NCBI GenBank assembly: GCA_965216225.1
Contig: CBDCFF010000021.1
Coordinates: 41,030 to 105,029, forward strand
DNA length: 64,000 nt
Origin: 3107 sp965216225
GTDB lineage: Bacteria; Pseudomonadota; Alphaproteobacteria; Rhodobacterales; Rhodobacteraceae
Direction: 5' to 3'
Positions 24,996-33,244 of the stretch are shown in pieces; the first letter of the stretch is position 1; the number at the start of each line of letters is the position of its first letter. The notes under the pieces were generated by a model that worked only from the letters and a program-made list of their open reading frames with translations, was not told the origin of the DNA and did not search any database. A program made the translations under genes and the position numbers.

Positions 24996-27155
24996 ATGTC
25001 CGAACCAACGACAACCGCGCCGCGCACGAAACTCGAAGGCGGCAGGCGTTTCGTGATGAAGACAGAGTTCCGGCCCGCCGGCGATCAGCCCGCCGCCATC
25101 GCCGAACTCAGCGCCGGCCTGCTGAACGGCGAACGCGATCAGGTTCTGCTGGGCGCGACCGGCACCGGCAAGACCTACACCATGGCCATGGTGATAGAGC
25201 AGACACAGCGCCCGGCCATCATCCTGGCCCCGAACAAGACCCTGGCGGCCCAGCTTTATGGCGAATTCAGGGGCTTCTTTCCCGACAATGCCGTCGAGTA
25301 TTTTGTCAGCTATTACGACTACTACCAGCCCGAGGCGTATGTGCCGCGCTCGGATACCTTCATCGAAAAGGAAAGCCAGATCAACGAACAGATCGACCGG
25401 ATGCGCCATTCCGCCACCCGCGCGCTTCTGGAACGCGATGACGTGATCATCGTGGCCTCCGTTTCGTGCATCTATGGCATCGGTTCGCCGGAAACCTACA
25501 CCGCGATGACACAGGATCTGGAGTCCGGCCGGGAATACGATCAGCGCGACATCATGTCGGGCCTCGTCGCCCAGCAATACCGCCGCAACGACAACGCCTT
25601 TGCCCGCGGCTCCTTCCGGGTGCGCGGCGACTCTCTGGAAATCTGGCCCAGCCATCTGGAAGATCGCGGCTGGCGGCTGAGCTTCTTCGGGGATCAACTT
25701 GAAGCCATTACCGAGTTCGACACCCTGACCGGGGCGAAAACCGACGTTCTGGACAAGGTGCGCGTCTATGCGAATTCTCACTACGTCACGCCCACGCCGA
25801 CGCTCAAACAGGCAATCAGGGGCATCAGGGAAGAACTCGGGCTGCGCCTCGGGCAACTCCAGGACCAGGGCAAACTTCTGGAAGCCCAACGCCTTGAACA
25901 GCGCACGAAATTCGATCTGGAAATGCTGGAGGCGTCCGGCTTCTGCAACGGCATCGAAAACTATTCCCGCTACCTGACGGGCCGCGCTCCGGGAGAGCCG
26001 CCGCCAACGCTTTTCGAATACATCCCCGACCACGCGATCGTCTTCGCCGATGAATCCCATGTCTCCGTCCCGCAGATCGGCGGCATGTATCGCGGCGACT
26101 TCCGGCGCAAGTCCACGCTGGCCGAACACGGCTTCCGGCTGCCCTCCTGCATGGACAACCGCCCCCTGAAGTTCGAGGAATGGGACGCCATGCGCCCGCA
26201 ATCCGTCTTCGTTTCCGCCACCCCGCAATCGTGGGAACTGCAACAGAGCGGCGGCGTCTTCACCGAGCAGGTGATCCGGCCCACCGGCCTGCTGGACCCG
26301 CAGGTGGAAATCCGGCCCGCGGAGATGCAGGTCGATGACCTGCTGGACGAGGTCCGGCGCGTGGCCGGCATGGGCCATCGCACGCTTGTCACCACGCTGA
26401 CCAAACGCATGGCAGAGGATCTGACCGAATACATGCACGAACAGGGCATCCGCGTGCGTTACATGCACAGTGACATCGACACCCTTGAAAGGATCGAGAT
26501 TCTGCGCGACCTGCGCCTTGGCGCCTTCGACGTTCTGGTGGGCATCAACCTGCTGCGGGAAGGGCTCGACATCCCCGAATGCGGACTGGTCGCGATCCTC
26601 GATGCGGACAAGGAGGGGTTTTTGCGTTCCGAAACCTCCCTCATCCAGACCATCGGCCGCGCCGCGCGCAACGTCGATGGCCGGGTGATCATGTATGCCG
26701 ACCGCATCACCGGCTCCATGGAACGTGCGCTCAATGAAACCGACCGCCGCCGCGACCGCCAGATGGCCTATAACAAGAAACACGGCATCACGCCCGAGAC
26801 GGTGAAAAAGAATGTCGGGGATGTGCTGTCCGGCCTTTACCGGGGCGACACCGACATGTCCCGCGTCACCGCCACGGTTGACAAACCGATGTCCGGCGCG
26901 AACCTTCAGGCCCATCTGGACGGATTGCGGACAGAGATGCTCAAGGCCGCCGAGAATCTGGAATTCGAGGAAGCCGCCCGCCTGCGCGACGAAATAAAAC
27001 GGCTGGAAGCGGTGGATATGGCTGTCGCCGACGACCCTCTCGCCCGCCAGAGCGCCATTGAATCCGCAGGCGAGGCCGCAGTGAAGGCAAGGGGGCGGTC
27101 AACCGCCGGCCAGCCGGGGCAGCGGGGTGGGAATGTGAAACGGCGGAAGCGGTGA
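24996..27155 (+). CDS. uvrB: Excinuclease ABC subunit B
   Basis: UvrB is the central damage-verification helicase of nucleotide excision repair. The 719-residue protein has Walker A GATGTGKT (residues 53-60), the beta-hairpin region YYDYYQPEAYVP, FADESHVSVPQIGGMY, the helicase motifs TLTKRMAEDLTEY and VLVGINLLREGLDIPE, QTIGRAARN, and a C-terminal UVR motif (NLEFEEAARLRDEIKRLE) for UvrC contact. A short basic tail follows. It has its own promoter region with a possible LexA site. Confidence 0.98.
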   Translation: MSEPTTTAPRTKLEGGRRFVMKTEFRPAGDQPAAIAELSAGLLNGERDQVLLGATGTGKTYTMAMVIEQTQRPAIILAPNKTLAAQLYGEFRGFFPDNAVEYFVSYYDYYQPEAYVPRSDTFIEKESQINEQIDRMRHSATRALLERDDVIIVASVSCIYGIGSPETYTAMTQDLESGREYDQRDIMSGLVAQQYRRNDNAFARGSFRVRGDSLEIWPSHLEDRGWRLSFFGDQLEAITEFDTLTGAKTDVLDKVRVYANSHYVTPTPTLKQAIRGIREELGLRLGQLQDQGKLLEAQRLEQRTKFDLEMLEASGFCNGIENYSRYLTGRAPGEPPPTLFEYIPDHAIVFADESHVSVPQIGGMYRGDFRRKSTLAEHGFRLPSCMDNRPLKFEEWDAMRPQSVFVSATPQSWELQQSGGVFTEQVIRPTGLLDPQVEIRPAEMQVDDLLDEVRRVAGMGHRTLVTTLTKRMAEDLTEYMHEQGIRVRYMHSDIDTLERIEILRDLRLGAFDVLVGINLLREGLDIPECGLVAILDADKEGFLRSETSLIQTIGRAARNVDGRVIMYADRITGSMERALNETDRRRDRQMAYNKKHGITPETVKKNVGDVLSGLYRGDTDMSRVTATVDKPMSGANLQAHLDGLRTEMLKAAENLEFEEAARLRDEIKRLEAVDMAVADDPLARQSAIESAGEAAVKARGRSTAGQPGQRGGNVKRRKR

Positions 27156-27412
27156 TCAGGGGGATCAGCCGGTGCAGGTATTTACCCCCCTGGCCATGAT
27201 TTCCCGCCAGTTTTCACCGAGTCCACGACCCGCGCCCAAACCGCAAATCCCTGATACCCACGGCGCAGGGTTTCCAAAGCTGCCATCCCCGAGGCGACCC
27301 TGAGAGCACCGGACCCTTCGCGCGCGTCCGGCGGCGGCGTCGAGAGGGCCGTTGCCCCACCCCTTGACCCCCTTGACCCTGCGGCGCTTCTGCGTCAAAC
27401 AGGTTCCTGATC

Positions 27413-27488
<76 letters not shown>

Positions 27489-27664
27489 GATTTTCAGCGC
27501 CCGGCTTTCGTCCGTTCTGCCCGCCCTGCGAGAGGCGGCAGGGAAAACCCGGCATTCCCGCGCCGCGCGGTGCGCCGGAGCGATTGCAGCCCGGCGGTTA
27601 ACCGATTGTCAAGCATCCCTTAACCCCTGCCTGCCACGCTTCGCCCGCTCATCCGTGGGGTTCC

Positions 27665-28108
27665 ATGAAGACGTGTGTGCTGGCGCTTCTGCTTCTGGTC
27701 GGTCTGTCGCCGACGGCGCTCGCCGGGGCCTGGCCCCGCGAGAAGGGTGAACTTTACCTGTCACTGGCAACCTATCAGGGGATCGACACTGATGGTGCCC
27801 CCTATACCACGCAGGAACTCTATGCCGAATACGGGCTGACCCCGCGCCTGACCCTGGCCTTTGACGGCTATGACACGCTGAACCCGGAGAATGCGCGCCT
27901 GGTGCTGTTTCTGAGGCGCGGACTGGGCCCGCAAACCGGCGCGCATCGCCTTGCCGCCACCCTGGGGCTGGGAAAGGACGGGCCGCAGGATGCAATCGTT
28001 CTGCGGCTGGGCGGCGCCTGGGGATACGGGCTGCAAAACGGCTGGCTGGGGTTGAATGCGCATCTGGATTTTCTGACCACGCAGACCCGGCCCGACCTGA
28101 AGGCAGAG
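27665..28108 (+). pseudogene. Secreted / outer-membrane-type protein, 3' end cut by IS256
   Basis: A signal peptide (MKTCVLALLLLVGLSPTALA, cleavage near AGA) is followed by alternating hydrophobic strands (GELYLSLATYQGIDTDG, TPRLTLAFDGYDTLN, AIVLRLGGAWGYGLQNGWLG), suggesting a small beta-barrel or periplasmic beta protein. The family is unknown to me. About 148 residues remain before the IS256 end at 28109. The 3' part is not found on the other side of the IS, so it was lost by recombination. Confidence 0.7.
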
Positions 28109-29073
28109 GAGCTATGCCCGAAAGTTGTTGATGGTGTGATCATGCGGCGTGGTGAATTTGCTTGATCCGGTCTGTGAACTCAACCCCTTCAATGATCTCT
28201 GGCATGCGGTTGGCGCCGTCGAGCTTTCGCCACTTGGCCTGCGCTGACATCATCAGCTTGAATGCCATGGCCAACCCGGTCCTGCGGCTCAGGCAGCCTT
28301 TGGTTTTGCCGGTGCGGTGGCGGACGGTGGCGAAGGTGCTCTCGATCGGGTTCGTGGTTCGGATGTGCTTCCAGTGCTCAGCAGGGAAGCCGTAGAAGGA
28401 GAGCAGCACAGCCCGGTCTTTGGTCAGTTTCCCAACCGCCTTGTCATATTTCGCGCCGTAGGTTTCCACGAAGAAATCGAAGGCGGCCCCGGCTTCGGTC
28501 TTCGTTTCCGCCTGCCAGATATCATGCAGGTGGCCCTTGGCTTTGGCCTGCACCGATTTGGGCATGGCATTGAGAACGTTTCCGGTCTTGTGAACCCAGC
28601 ACCGTTGTTCCCGGGTGCTGCCGAAGACTTCGCGCAGCGCCGCCCAGAACCCCAAGGCACCGTCGCCAATGGCCAGATCGGGGGCGTGGGACAGCCCGCG
28701 ACGCTTGAGATCGAGCAGCAACTCGCGCCAACTCTGCGTGCTTTCACGGTAGCCGTCGGTGAGGCCCGGAACCTCCTTGCGGCCCCACTCATCCGCGCCG
28801 ATCAGCACCAGAACGCATTGTTTCTGCTCTTCCATGCGCGGTTGGAAATAGACACCATCGGCCCAGACATAGACGAAACGCCGGGCACTGAGATCGCGGC
28901 GCTGCCAGCGTTCATACTCCGCCCCCCAGTCCGCTTTCAATCGCGAGATGGTGCTCGATGAAAGCCCTGCCGCGTTCGGCCCCAACAGCGCCCCAAGAGC
29001 CTCCTGGAAGTCGCCCGTGGAAATGCCCTTGTCTATTGGATTTCCCAGGCATTCGTATCCGTGCGATACGGAT

Positions 29074-29111
29074 GCCACCCCTCGGGCCGCTGCAGCGGCC
29101 CGAGGGGTGGC
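29074..29111. repeat. 38-bp perfect palindrome at the start of the IS110 bridge RNA region
   Basis: From 29074 to 29111 the sequence equals its own reverse complement (centre GCTGCAGC, arms GCCACCCCTCGGGCC). As RNA it forms a very stable hairpin just 5' of the target-binding loop. An adjacent smaller dyad (CGTATC/GATACG, 29055-29071) precedes it. It may be the 5' stem-loop of the bridge RNA or a transcription barrier. Confidence 0.85.
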
Positions 29112-29240
29112 GGGGGATGGATCGATGATGCCCTGGTCTTTGAGGACCGTTCTCAAGATGGATCACCCCCGCCCTTTCGAAAGACCCGAACAGATAGTGG
29201 AGGAGGGAACATCCCTGCCTCGTATGACAAGAACGGGAGA
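29110..29240 (+). ncRNA. Predicted IS110 bridge RNA (target- and donor-binding loops)
   Basis: Two internal loops can be drawn. Target loop: stem GCGGGGG (29110-29116)/CCCCCGC (29166-29172), with loop strands ATGCCCT (29128-29134) and TCTCAAG (29151-29157) around a GGTC/GACC hairpin (29135-29148). These equal, respectively, the left target bases and the complement of the right target bases in IS256 (ATGCCCTTGAGA). Donor loop: stem CCCG (29185-29188)/CGGG (29234-29237), with strands ACAGATA (29190-29196) and GACAAG (29226-29231) around a GAGGAGGGA/TCCCTgCCTC hairpin. These match the element's right end (ACAGATAT-CT) and the complement of its left end (CT-TGTC). Exact 5' and 3' ends are unknown; the 38-bp palindrome may be included. 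Confidence 0.85.
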
Positions 29241-29250
29241 CGAAAAGGTC

Positions 29251-30183
29251 ATGAATGATACCATCGGCATCGACATCTCGAAAGATCATCTCGACACCCA
29301 TCGCCTGAGCGATGGCAAGGCGAAACGCTTCACCAACGACCGGACAGGACTGAAGACGCTGAAGAACTGGATCGGCCCGCAGTGCTGCCGCGTCGTCTAC
29401 GAGCCTACAGGACGCTATCATCGCGATCTGGAGGCCCGCCTTTCAAAGACGGCTCACGCCATGGTCAAGGTGAACCCCAAACGCGCCCGCCGCTTCGCCG
29501 AAGCGGTCGGCCAGTCCGCCAAAACTGACCGGATCGATGCGGAACTGCTGGCCCGCATGGGGGCGATGCTTGACCTGAAGGCTTCACCGTTGCGCGATGA
29601 ACCCATGAACGATCTGCGGGAGGTGCATGTCGCCCGGAGCGCTCTCATCAAGGACCAGACTGCCTGCCGGAACCGGCTCTGCGGTGCGCGCAACACACTC
29701 GTCAAGGCGCAACTGAAAACCAGGATGCGCCAGATTGCAAAGCAACTTGCCCAACTCGATGCCGAGTTGAAGAAGCGTATCTGCGAGGATGCAAAGCTTG
29801 CCAGACAGTTCGAGATCCTGCGGTCGATCCCGGGCATCGGCCCGGTTTCTGCCGTCGCAATACTCATCGAAATGCCGGAGATCGGAACCTTGACGCCCAA
29901 GCAGGCCGCCGCGCTTGCGGGCCTGGCTCCCTTCGTGCGCACGTCCGGCAAATGGACAGCCAGAGCGAAAATCGGAGGCGGACGAGCCGGGCTTCGCCAG
30001 GCGCTCTACATGCCCGCCCTCGTCGCAGCGCGCTGCAATTCCCAACTCACCTGCGTCTACAAGGCTTTGCGTCAAAAGGGCAAGAAAGCCAAGGTCGCCC
30101 TTGTGGCAATCATGCGCAAGCTCATCATCCTCGCAAATACCTTGATCCGCGAAAACCGCCAGTGGTCCAAAATCAAACCTTGA
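29251..30183 (+). CDS. IS110-family DEDD recombinase
   Basis: This is a 310-residue RNA-guided recombinase. The RuvC-like N-terminal domain has the DEDD residues in TIGIDISKDHLD (Asp), VVYEPTGRYH (Glu) and TDRIDAELLARMG (Asp-x-x-Asp). A coiled middle follows (RMRQIAKQLAQLDAELKK). The C-terminal Tnp_IS116/IS110/IS902 domain has PGIGPVSAVAILIEMPEIGT and GGGRAGLRQALYMPAL with the nucleophilic Ser region (the expected Ser is not obvious in GGGRAGLR; it may be SGKWTARA just upstream). The start is ATG 29251 after AAAAGGTC. The bridge RNA region ends only about 10 nt upstream. Confidence 0.92.
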   Translation: MNDTIGIDISKDHLDTHRLSDGKAKRFTNDRTGLKTLKNWIGPQCCRVVYEPTGRYHRDLEARLSKTAHAMVKVNPKRARRFAEAVGQSAKTDRIDAELLARMGAMLDLKASPLRDEPMNDLREVHVARSALIKDQTACRNRLCGARNTLVKAQLKTRMRQIAKQLAQLDAELKKRICEDAKLARQFEILRSIPGIGPVSAVAILIEMPEIGTLTPKQAAALAGLAPFVRTSGKWTARAKIGGGRAGLRQALYMPALVAARCNSQLTCVYKALRQKGKKAKVALVAIMRKLIILANTLIRENRQWSKIKP

Positions 30184-30654
30184 CCAAGACAGATATCTTG
30201 AGGTAGAGCCACGGCAGCAGTTCCTCAATCGATCTGGTCTTGCGCAGCCAGGGCGGCAAGATCGACGAGGCGAAACGGATCTTTTCGTCCACATTGCCCC
30301 GGTCCCGCACCCGCGGCACCTTCACTGGTACCGGGCCGATGCCGGTCATAACCTCGCGCTCGGGCAGATGACCATGGCGCACCAGCCGCGCACGGCCATC
30401 GTCCGTCACCTCGCGGGCATGGGCGGCGAGGAGCGTGGCCAATTCCGCTTCCACCGCCTGTTTGAGCAGTTGGCGCGCGCCGGTTTGCAGGATGTCGGTC
30501 AGCGGGTCAGACGAAAATCCCGATGGATCGGGCAACGGCGTGATGGTAGACTTCGTCATGTGGCATATCCTTTTCTCTGCTGAGAATTGCGGCGTGTGAA
30601 CAACGCCATGATATGCCGCCAATCAGCGCCATCACCAACTTTCGGCTATAACTC

Positions 30655-31398
30655 GTTCGAAGTTGATCATGGTTGTCATAATGGAAGCGTTTGACGGTCG
30701 CGTCCTTGATGGTGCGGTTCATCCTTTCCACTTGCCCGCCATTCGGGAAAACAGTCCCCCGGACTGTTTTCTTGTCCTCGCGGCTCCATGGATGGTTGGG
30801 CCTGGTCAGGCGGTGCTTGATCCCGTTGGCCTCGCAAATCACGTCGAAGCGCATTGGCCGGGAATGGATCGTGTTGCGGTTCCGGGGCCGCTCGGCGAAC
30901 TGGATGCCATTGTCAGTGAGAATGGTGTGGACCTGGCAGGGCACGGCTTCGAGCATGTGCTGCAGGAACTCCCACGCGGTGCGCCTGTCGGCCTTGTCCA
31001 CGAGTTGGGCGACGGCGAACTTGCTGGTGTGGTCGATGCCGACGAAGAGCCAGAGCTTGCCCCCGGTGGTCTGAACTTCGGCAATGTCGATGTGGAAGAA
31101 GCCGACAGGGTAACGTTTGAACCGCCGGCGCTGCGGTTTGTCGCCCTCGACCTCAGGCAGGCGCGAGATGCCGTGCCGCTGAAGGCAGCGATGCAACGCC
31201 GACCGCGTCAGGTGAGGCATGGTCGGCTGCAAGGCATGGAGGCAATCGTCCAGCGGCAACGGTGTGTGGCGCCGAAATGCGACGATCATGGCCTCCTCGG
31301 CCTCGGTCAGGACGGTTGAATGTGGCTCCCTCGGTCCGGTCTTCAGATCCTCGACCGTCTCGCGCTTGCGCCATTTGGCGACTGTCTTCGGGTTGATG
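30655..31398 (-). pseudogene. IS481-family transposase, truncated at both ends
   Basis: A different IS481 lineage from copies 1-3. It reads PINPKTVAKWRKRETVEDLK near the 5' side through ALHRCLQRHGISRLPEVEGD, FFHIDIAEVQTTGGKLWLFV (Asp), VHTILTDNGIQFAERP (Asp) to GQVERMNRTIKDATVKRFHY (Glu). IS256 copy B cuts the 3' end after HDQLRT, and the second IS256-type element cuts the 5' end before PINPK. An unusual 14-residue insertion (SREDKKTVRGTVFP) precedes the Glu motif and is encoded by a palindromic insert. Confidence 0.88.
30747..30771. repeat. Palindromic insert in the IS481 transposase
   Basis: GAAAACAGTCC and GGACTGTTTTC flank 3 bases. It lies in a roughly 42-bp in-frame insert not expected between NHPW and NGQVERMNR of this transposase family. 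Confidence 0.7.
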
Positions 31399-32741
31399 GG
31401 GAGTGTCCTGAATTCTGTGTATGTGTCCCGGTCCATGGGGGTTTCAAATACAGTCACGCATTGAAGCGCTCGTCGAACATAATAGCGAACTGGTTGCGGG
31501 CTGCAAACCATTCCCGAACATTCCTGCCGCCTTTCCCGAAGTCGCGGATGGCCAGATAGATCAGCTTTGTTGCGGCCTGATCGGTCGGGAACGATCCGCG
31601 GGTCTTGATTGATTTGCGGATCACCCGGTTCAGGCTCTCGATGGCGTTGGTGGTGTAGATGATCTTTCGGATCGCCGGATCGAAGGCGAAGAACGGGATT
31701 ACTTCCTGCCATGCCCGTCGCCAGGCCGGGGCGATGGAGGCGTATTTACCGGCCCATTTCTCCTCGAATGCGTCCAGTTCATCGGCGGCCTGATCGGCGG
31801 TGGCGGCGCTGTAAATCCGGCGCAGGTCAGTGGCCACTCCCTTGCGGTCTTTCCATAACTTCTGCGAGCAGAAGTTCAGGGAATGGCGCACCAGGTGGAC
31901 AATGCAGGTTTGCACCGTGGTCTGCGCAAAGGCGGCGGTGATCGCCTCCGGGAAGCCTTTGAGCCCGTCAACGACGGCGATCAGAATGTCCTGAACACCC
32001 CGGTTCTTCAGCTCGTTCATCACCGACAACCAGAATTTGGCCCCCTCGTTATCAGCGATCCGCAGGCCCGGGACCTCGCGCACGCCGTCCCGGCTGACCC
32101 CCAGGGCGATGTAGATGGCCTTGTTCTTCACCATGCGGCTGTCGGCGTCGCGGATCTTCACCCGCAGCGCGTCGAAGATCACGATCGGATACATCCGCTC
32201 CAGCGCCCGGCTTTGCCAGTCGCGCACCTCGTCGAGCACGGCGTCGGTGACGCGGCTGATCAAATCCGGCGAGACCAGCAGACCGTAGATATCCTCAAGA
32301 TGGGCGCGGATGTCGCGGACGGTCAGTCCGGCGGCATAGAGGCCGATGATCCTGTCATCCATCCCGTCGATCCGGGTCTGGCCCTTCTTCACCAGTTCCG
32401 GCTCAAAACTGCCATCCCGATCACGGGGCACGGAAATCGGCGCCTCGCCGATCTGGCCCTTCAGGCGCTTGCCAGCTGTGCCGTTGCGACGATTGGACTG
32501 ACCCGGAGGTGCATCCTTGCCTTCTTCATAGCCCGGATGCGCGGTCAGTTCGGCCCCAAGCATCCGCTCCATCAGTTTGATCCTGAGCTCTTTCAGCAGC
32601 CCGGTATCGCCAAGCAGGTCTTCAGGCCGCTCGCAGCCTTCCAGAAGTTCGTCCGGAAGTTCCCTGGATATCGTCATCGTCATGGCTCCTCTCTCAAAGC
32701 ATGGTACAGATCACAGATACACAGAGGAGCGGACACTCTCG
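31399..32741 (-). mobile_element. Second IS256-type element, intact
   Basis: Ends: GGGAGTGTCC...CTGTGTATGTGT on the left and, reversed, GAGAGTGTCC...CTGTGTATCTGT on the right. No matching 8-9 bp duplication is seen at the two sides, again pointing to recombination after insertion. A 5' remnant of the same element lies at 16182-16637 in the same orientation. Confidence 0.9.
31454..32683 (-). CDS. IS256-family transposase (second type)
   Basis: This 409-residue mutator-family transposase is intact. Motifs: ELRIKLMERMLGAELTAHPG, GQSNRRNGTAGKRLKG, IIGLYAAGLTVRDIRAHLED, PIVIFDALRVKIRD (Asp), DILIAVVDGLKGFPEAITAA (Asp), VQTCIVHLVRHSLNFCSQK and TTNAIESLNRVIRKSIKTRG (Glu). It is more like classical IS256 than the copy A/B type. 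The start MTMTISRELPDEL lies 58 nt inside the right end. Confidence 0.95.
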   Translation of the reverse strand: MTMTISRELPDELLEGCERPEDLLGDTGLLKELRIKLMERMLGAELTAHPGYEEGKDAPPGQSNRRNGTAGKRLKGQIGEAPISVPRDRDGSFEPELVKKGQTRIDGMDDRIIGLYAAGLTVRDIRAHLEDIYGLLVSPDLISRVTDAVLDEVRDWQSRALERMYPIVIFDALRVKIRDADSRMVKNKAIYIALGVSRDGVREVPGLRIADNEGAKFWLSVMNELKNRGVQDILIAVVDGLKGFPEAITAAFAQTTVQTCIVHLVRHSLNFCSQKLWKDRKGVATDLRRIYSAATADQAADELDAFEEKWAGKYASIAPAWRRAWQEVIPFFAFDPAIRKIIYTTNAIESLNRVIRKSIKTRGSFPTDQAATKLIYLAIRDFGKGGRNVREWFAARNQFAIMFDERFNA

Positions 32742-33244
32742 ACACCCGGGGCACGGACACCACGGGCACAGTATTCCACCCTGCGGCTGAAACTGTTCAG
32801 AACCGGTGCGCCGGGTCCGGCTGTGGTTCTCCGAAACCCGGCCCTGTGCGGGGACCTTTGCCGGGGTGCCGGAAAGCCTGCGCGCGGAACCGGTTCGGAA
32901 GCCGCCCGGACAGCCCGGCCTTCCCGATCCCCTGCGGACCACTGATCGGTGCGGCACCGGGGCGACCACCCGCGCCCAATCCGGCATCCACGACCAACCG
33001 GCGCGTTCCGGGCCTCTGACAACTTCTACGGATACCTTCAGATGGATTACCACGACCACCTATCACGGTATCGGCTGCATGGAGACCGGATACAGACACC
33101 CAATCAGCGCTGTTCAATGGAAAATCATGCCGGAAACACAAATCCGTAACAAATGGCGGTTAAGGTTGCATTGGTGTTACTTTTCGTAATTTTTCGTGTA
33201 GATCGTGCGCCACGAGCAGCACGTTCATTACGCTGGATGAACGA
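32742..33244. other. Gene-free stretch between the IS256-type element and the AraC-type gene
   Basis: No credible protein is visible on either strand in these 500 bases. The left part is GC-rich and looks like debris at the IS junction. From about 33010 the sequence becomes AT-richer, with TTGCATTGGTGTTAC and TTTTTCGTGTAGAT near 33167-33200, and should hold the promoter for the regulator at 33245. Confidence 0.5.

Larger units (their letters stand above)
29032..30196 (+). mobile_element. IS110-family element
   Basis: This is about 1165 bp, with no terminal inverted repeats, as expected of IS110. The shared bases CTTG occur at both junctions (29028-29031 and 30197-30200). They contain the CT core dinucleotide and no longer duplication, fitting IS110-type strand exchange. 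It contains a 219-base 5' non-coding end with a predicted bridge RNA and one DEDD recombinase gene. Confidence 0.9.
28140..30559 (-). pseudogene. IS256-family transposase, copy B, split by IS110
   Basis: The N-terminal part from 30559 (MTKSTITPLPDPSGF...) reaches LLPWLYLK. The rest (GISTGDFQEALGALLGP... to the C-terminus) is 29031-28140. Apart from the insertion, the sequence closely follows copy A with a few substitutions (for example GQGKW against AQAKW, FTDGIKQIQ against FTDRIKQIH). The IS110 cut lies within the codons for LYLKGIS, a conserved block of IS256 transposases. Confidence 0.92.
28109..30654 (-). mobile_element. IS256-family element, copy B, interrupted by IS110
   Basis: The ends match copy A (GAGCTATGCCCGAAAGTTG on the left, CAACTTTCGGCTATAACTC on the right). 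The flanking 9 bases differ (AAGGCAGAG against GTTCGAAGT), so no target duplication remains. The element has recombined with another copy or flanks a deletion. The IS110 sits at 29032-30196 in its transposase gene. Confidence 0.92.

Noticed and set aside
24525..26915. 796-codon minus-strand frame covering uvrB
   Set aside because: Only its last 103 codons (24525-24836) make a real protein (complex I accessory subunit). The rest is antisense to uvrB.
27165..27398. Small minus-strand ORF between uvrB and tRNA-Ala
   Set aside because: The translation is basic and low in complexity, with no ribosome site and no family resemblance.
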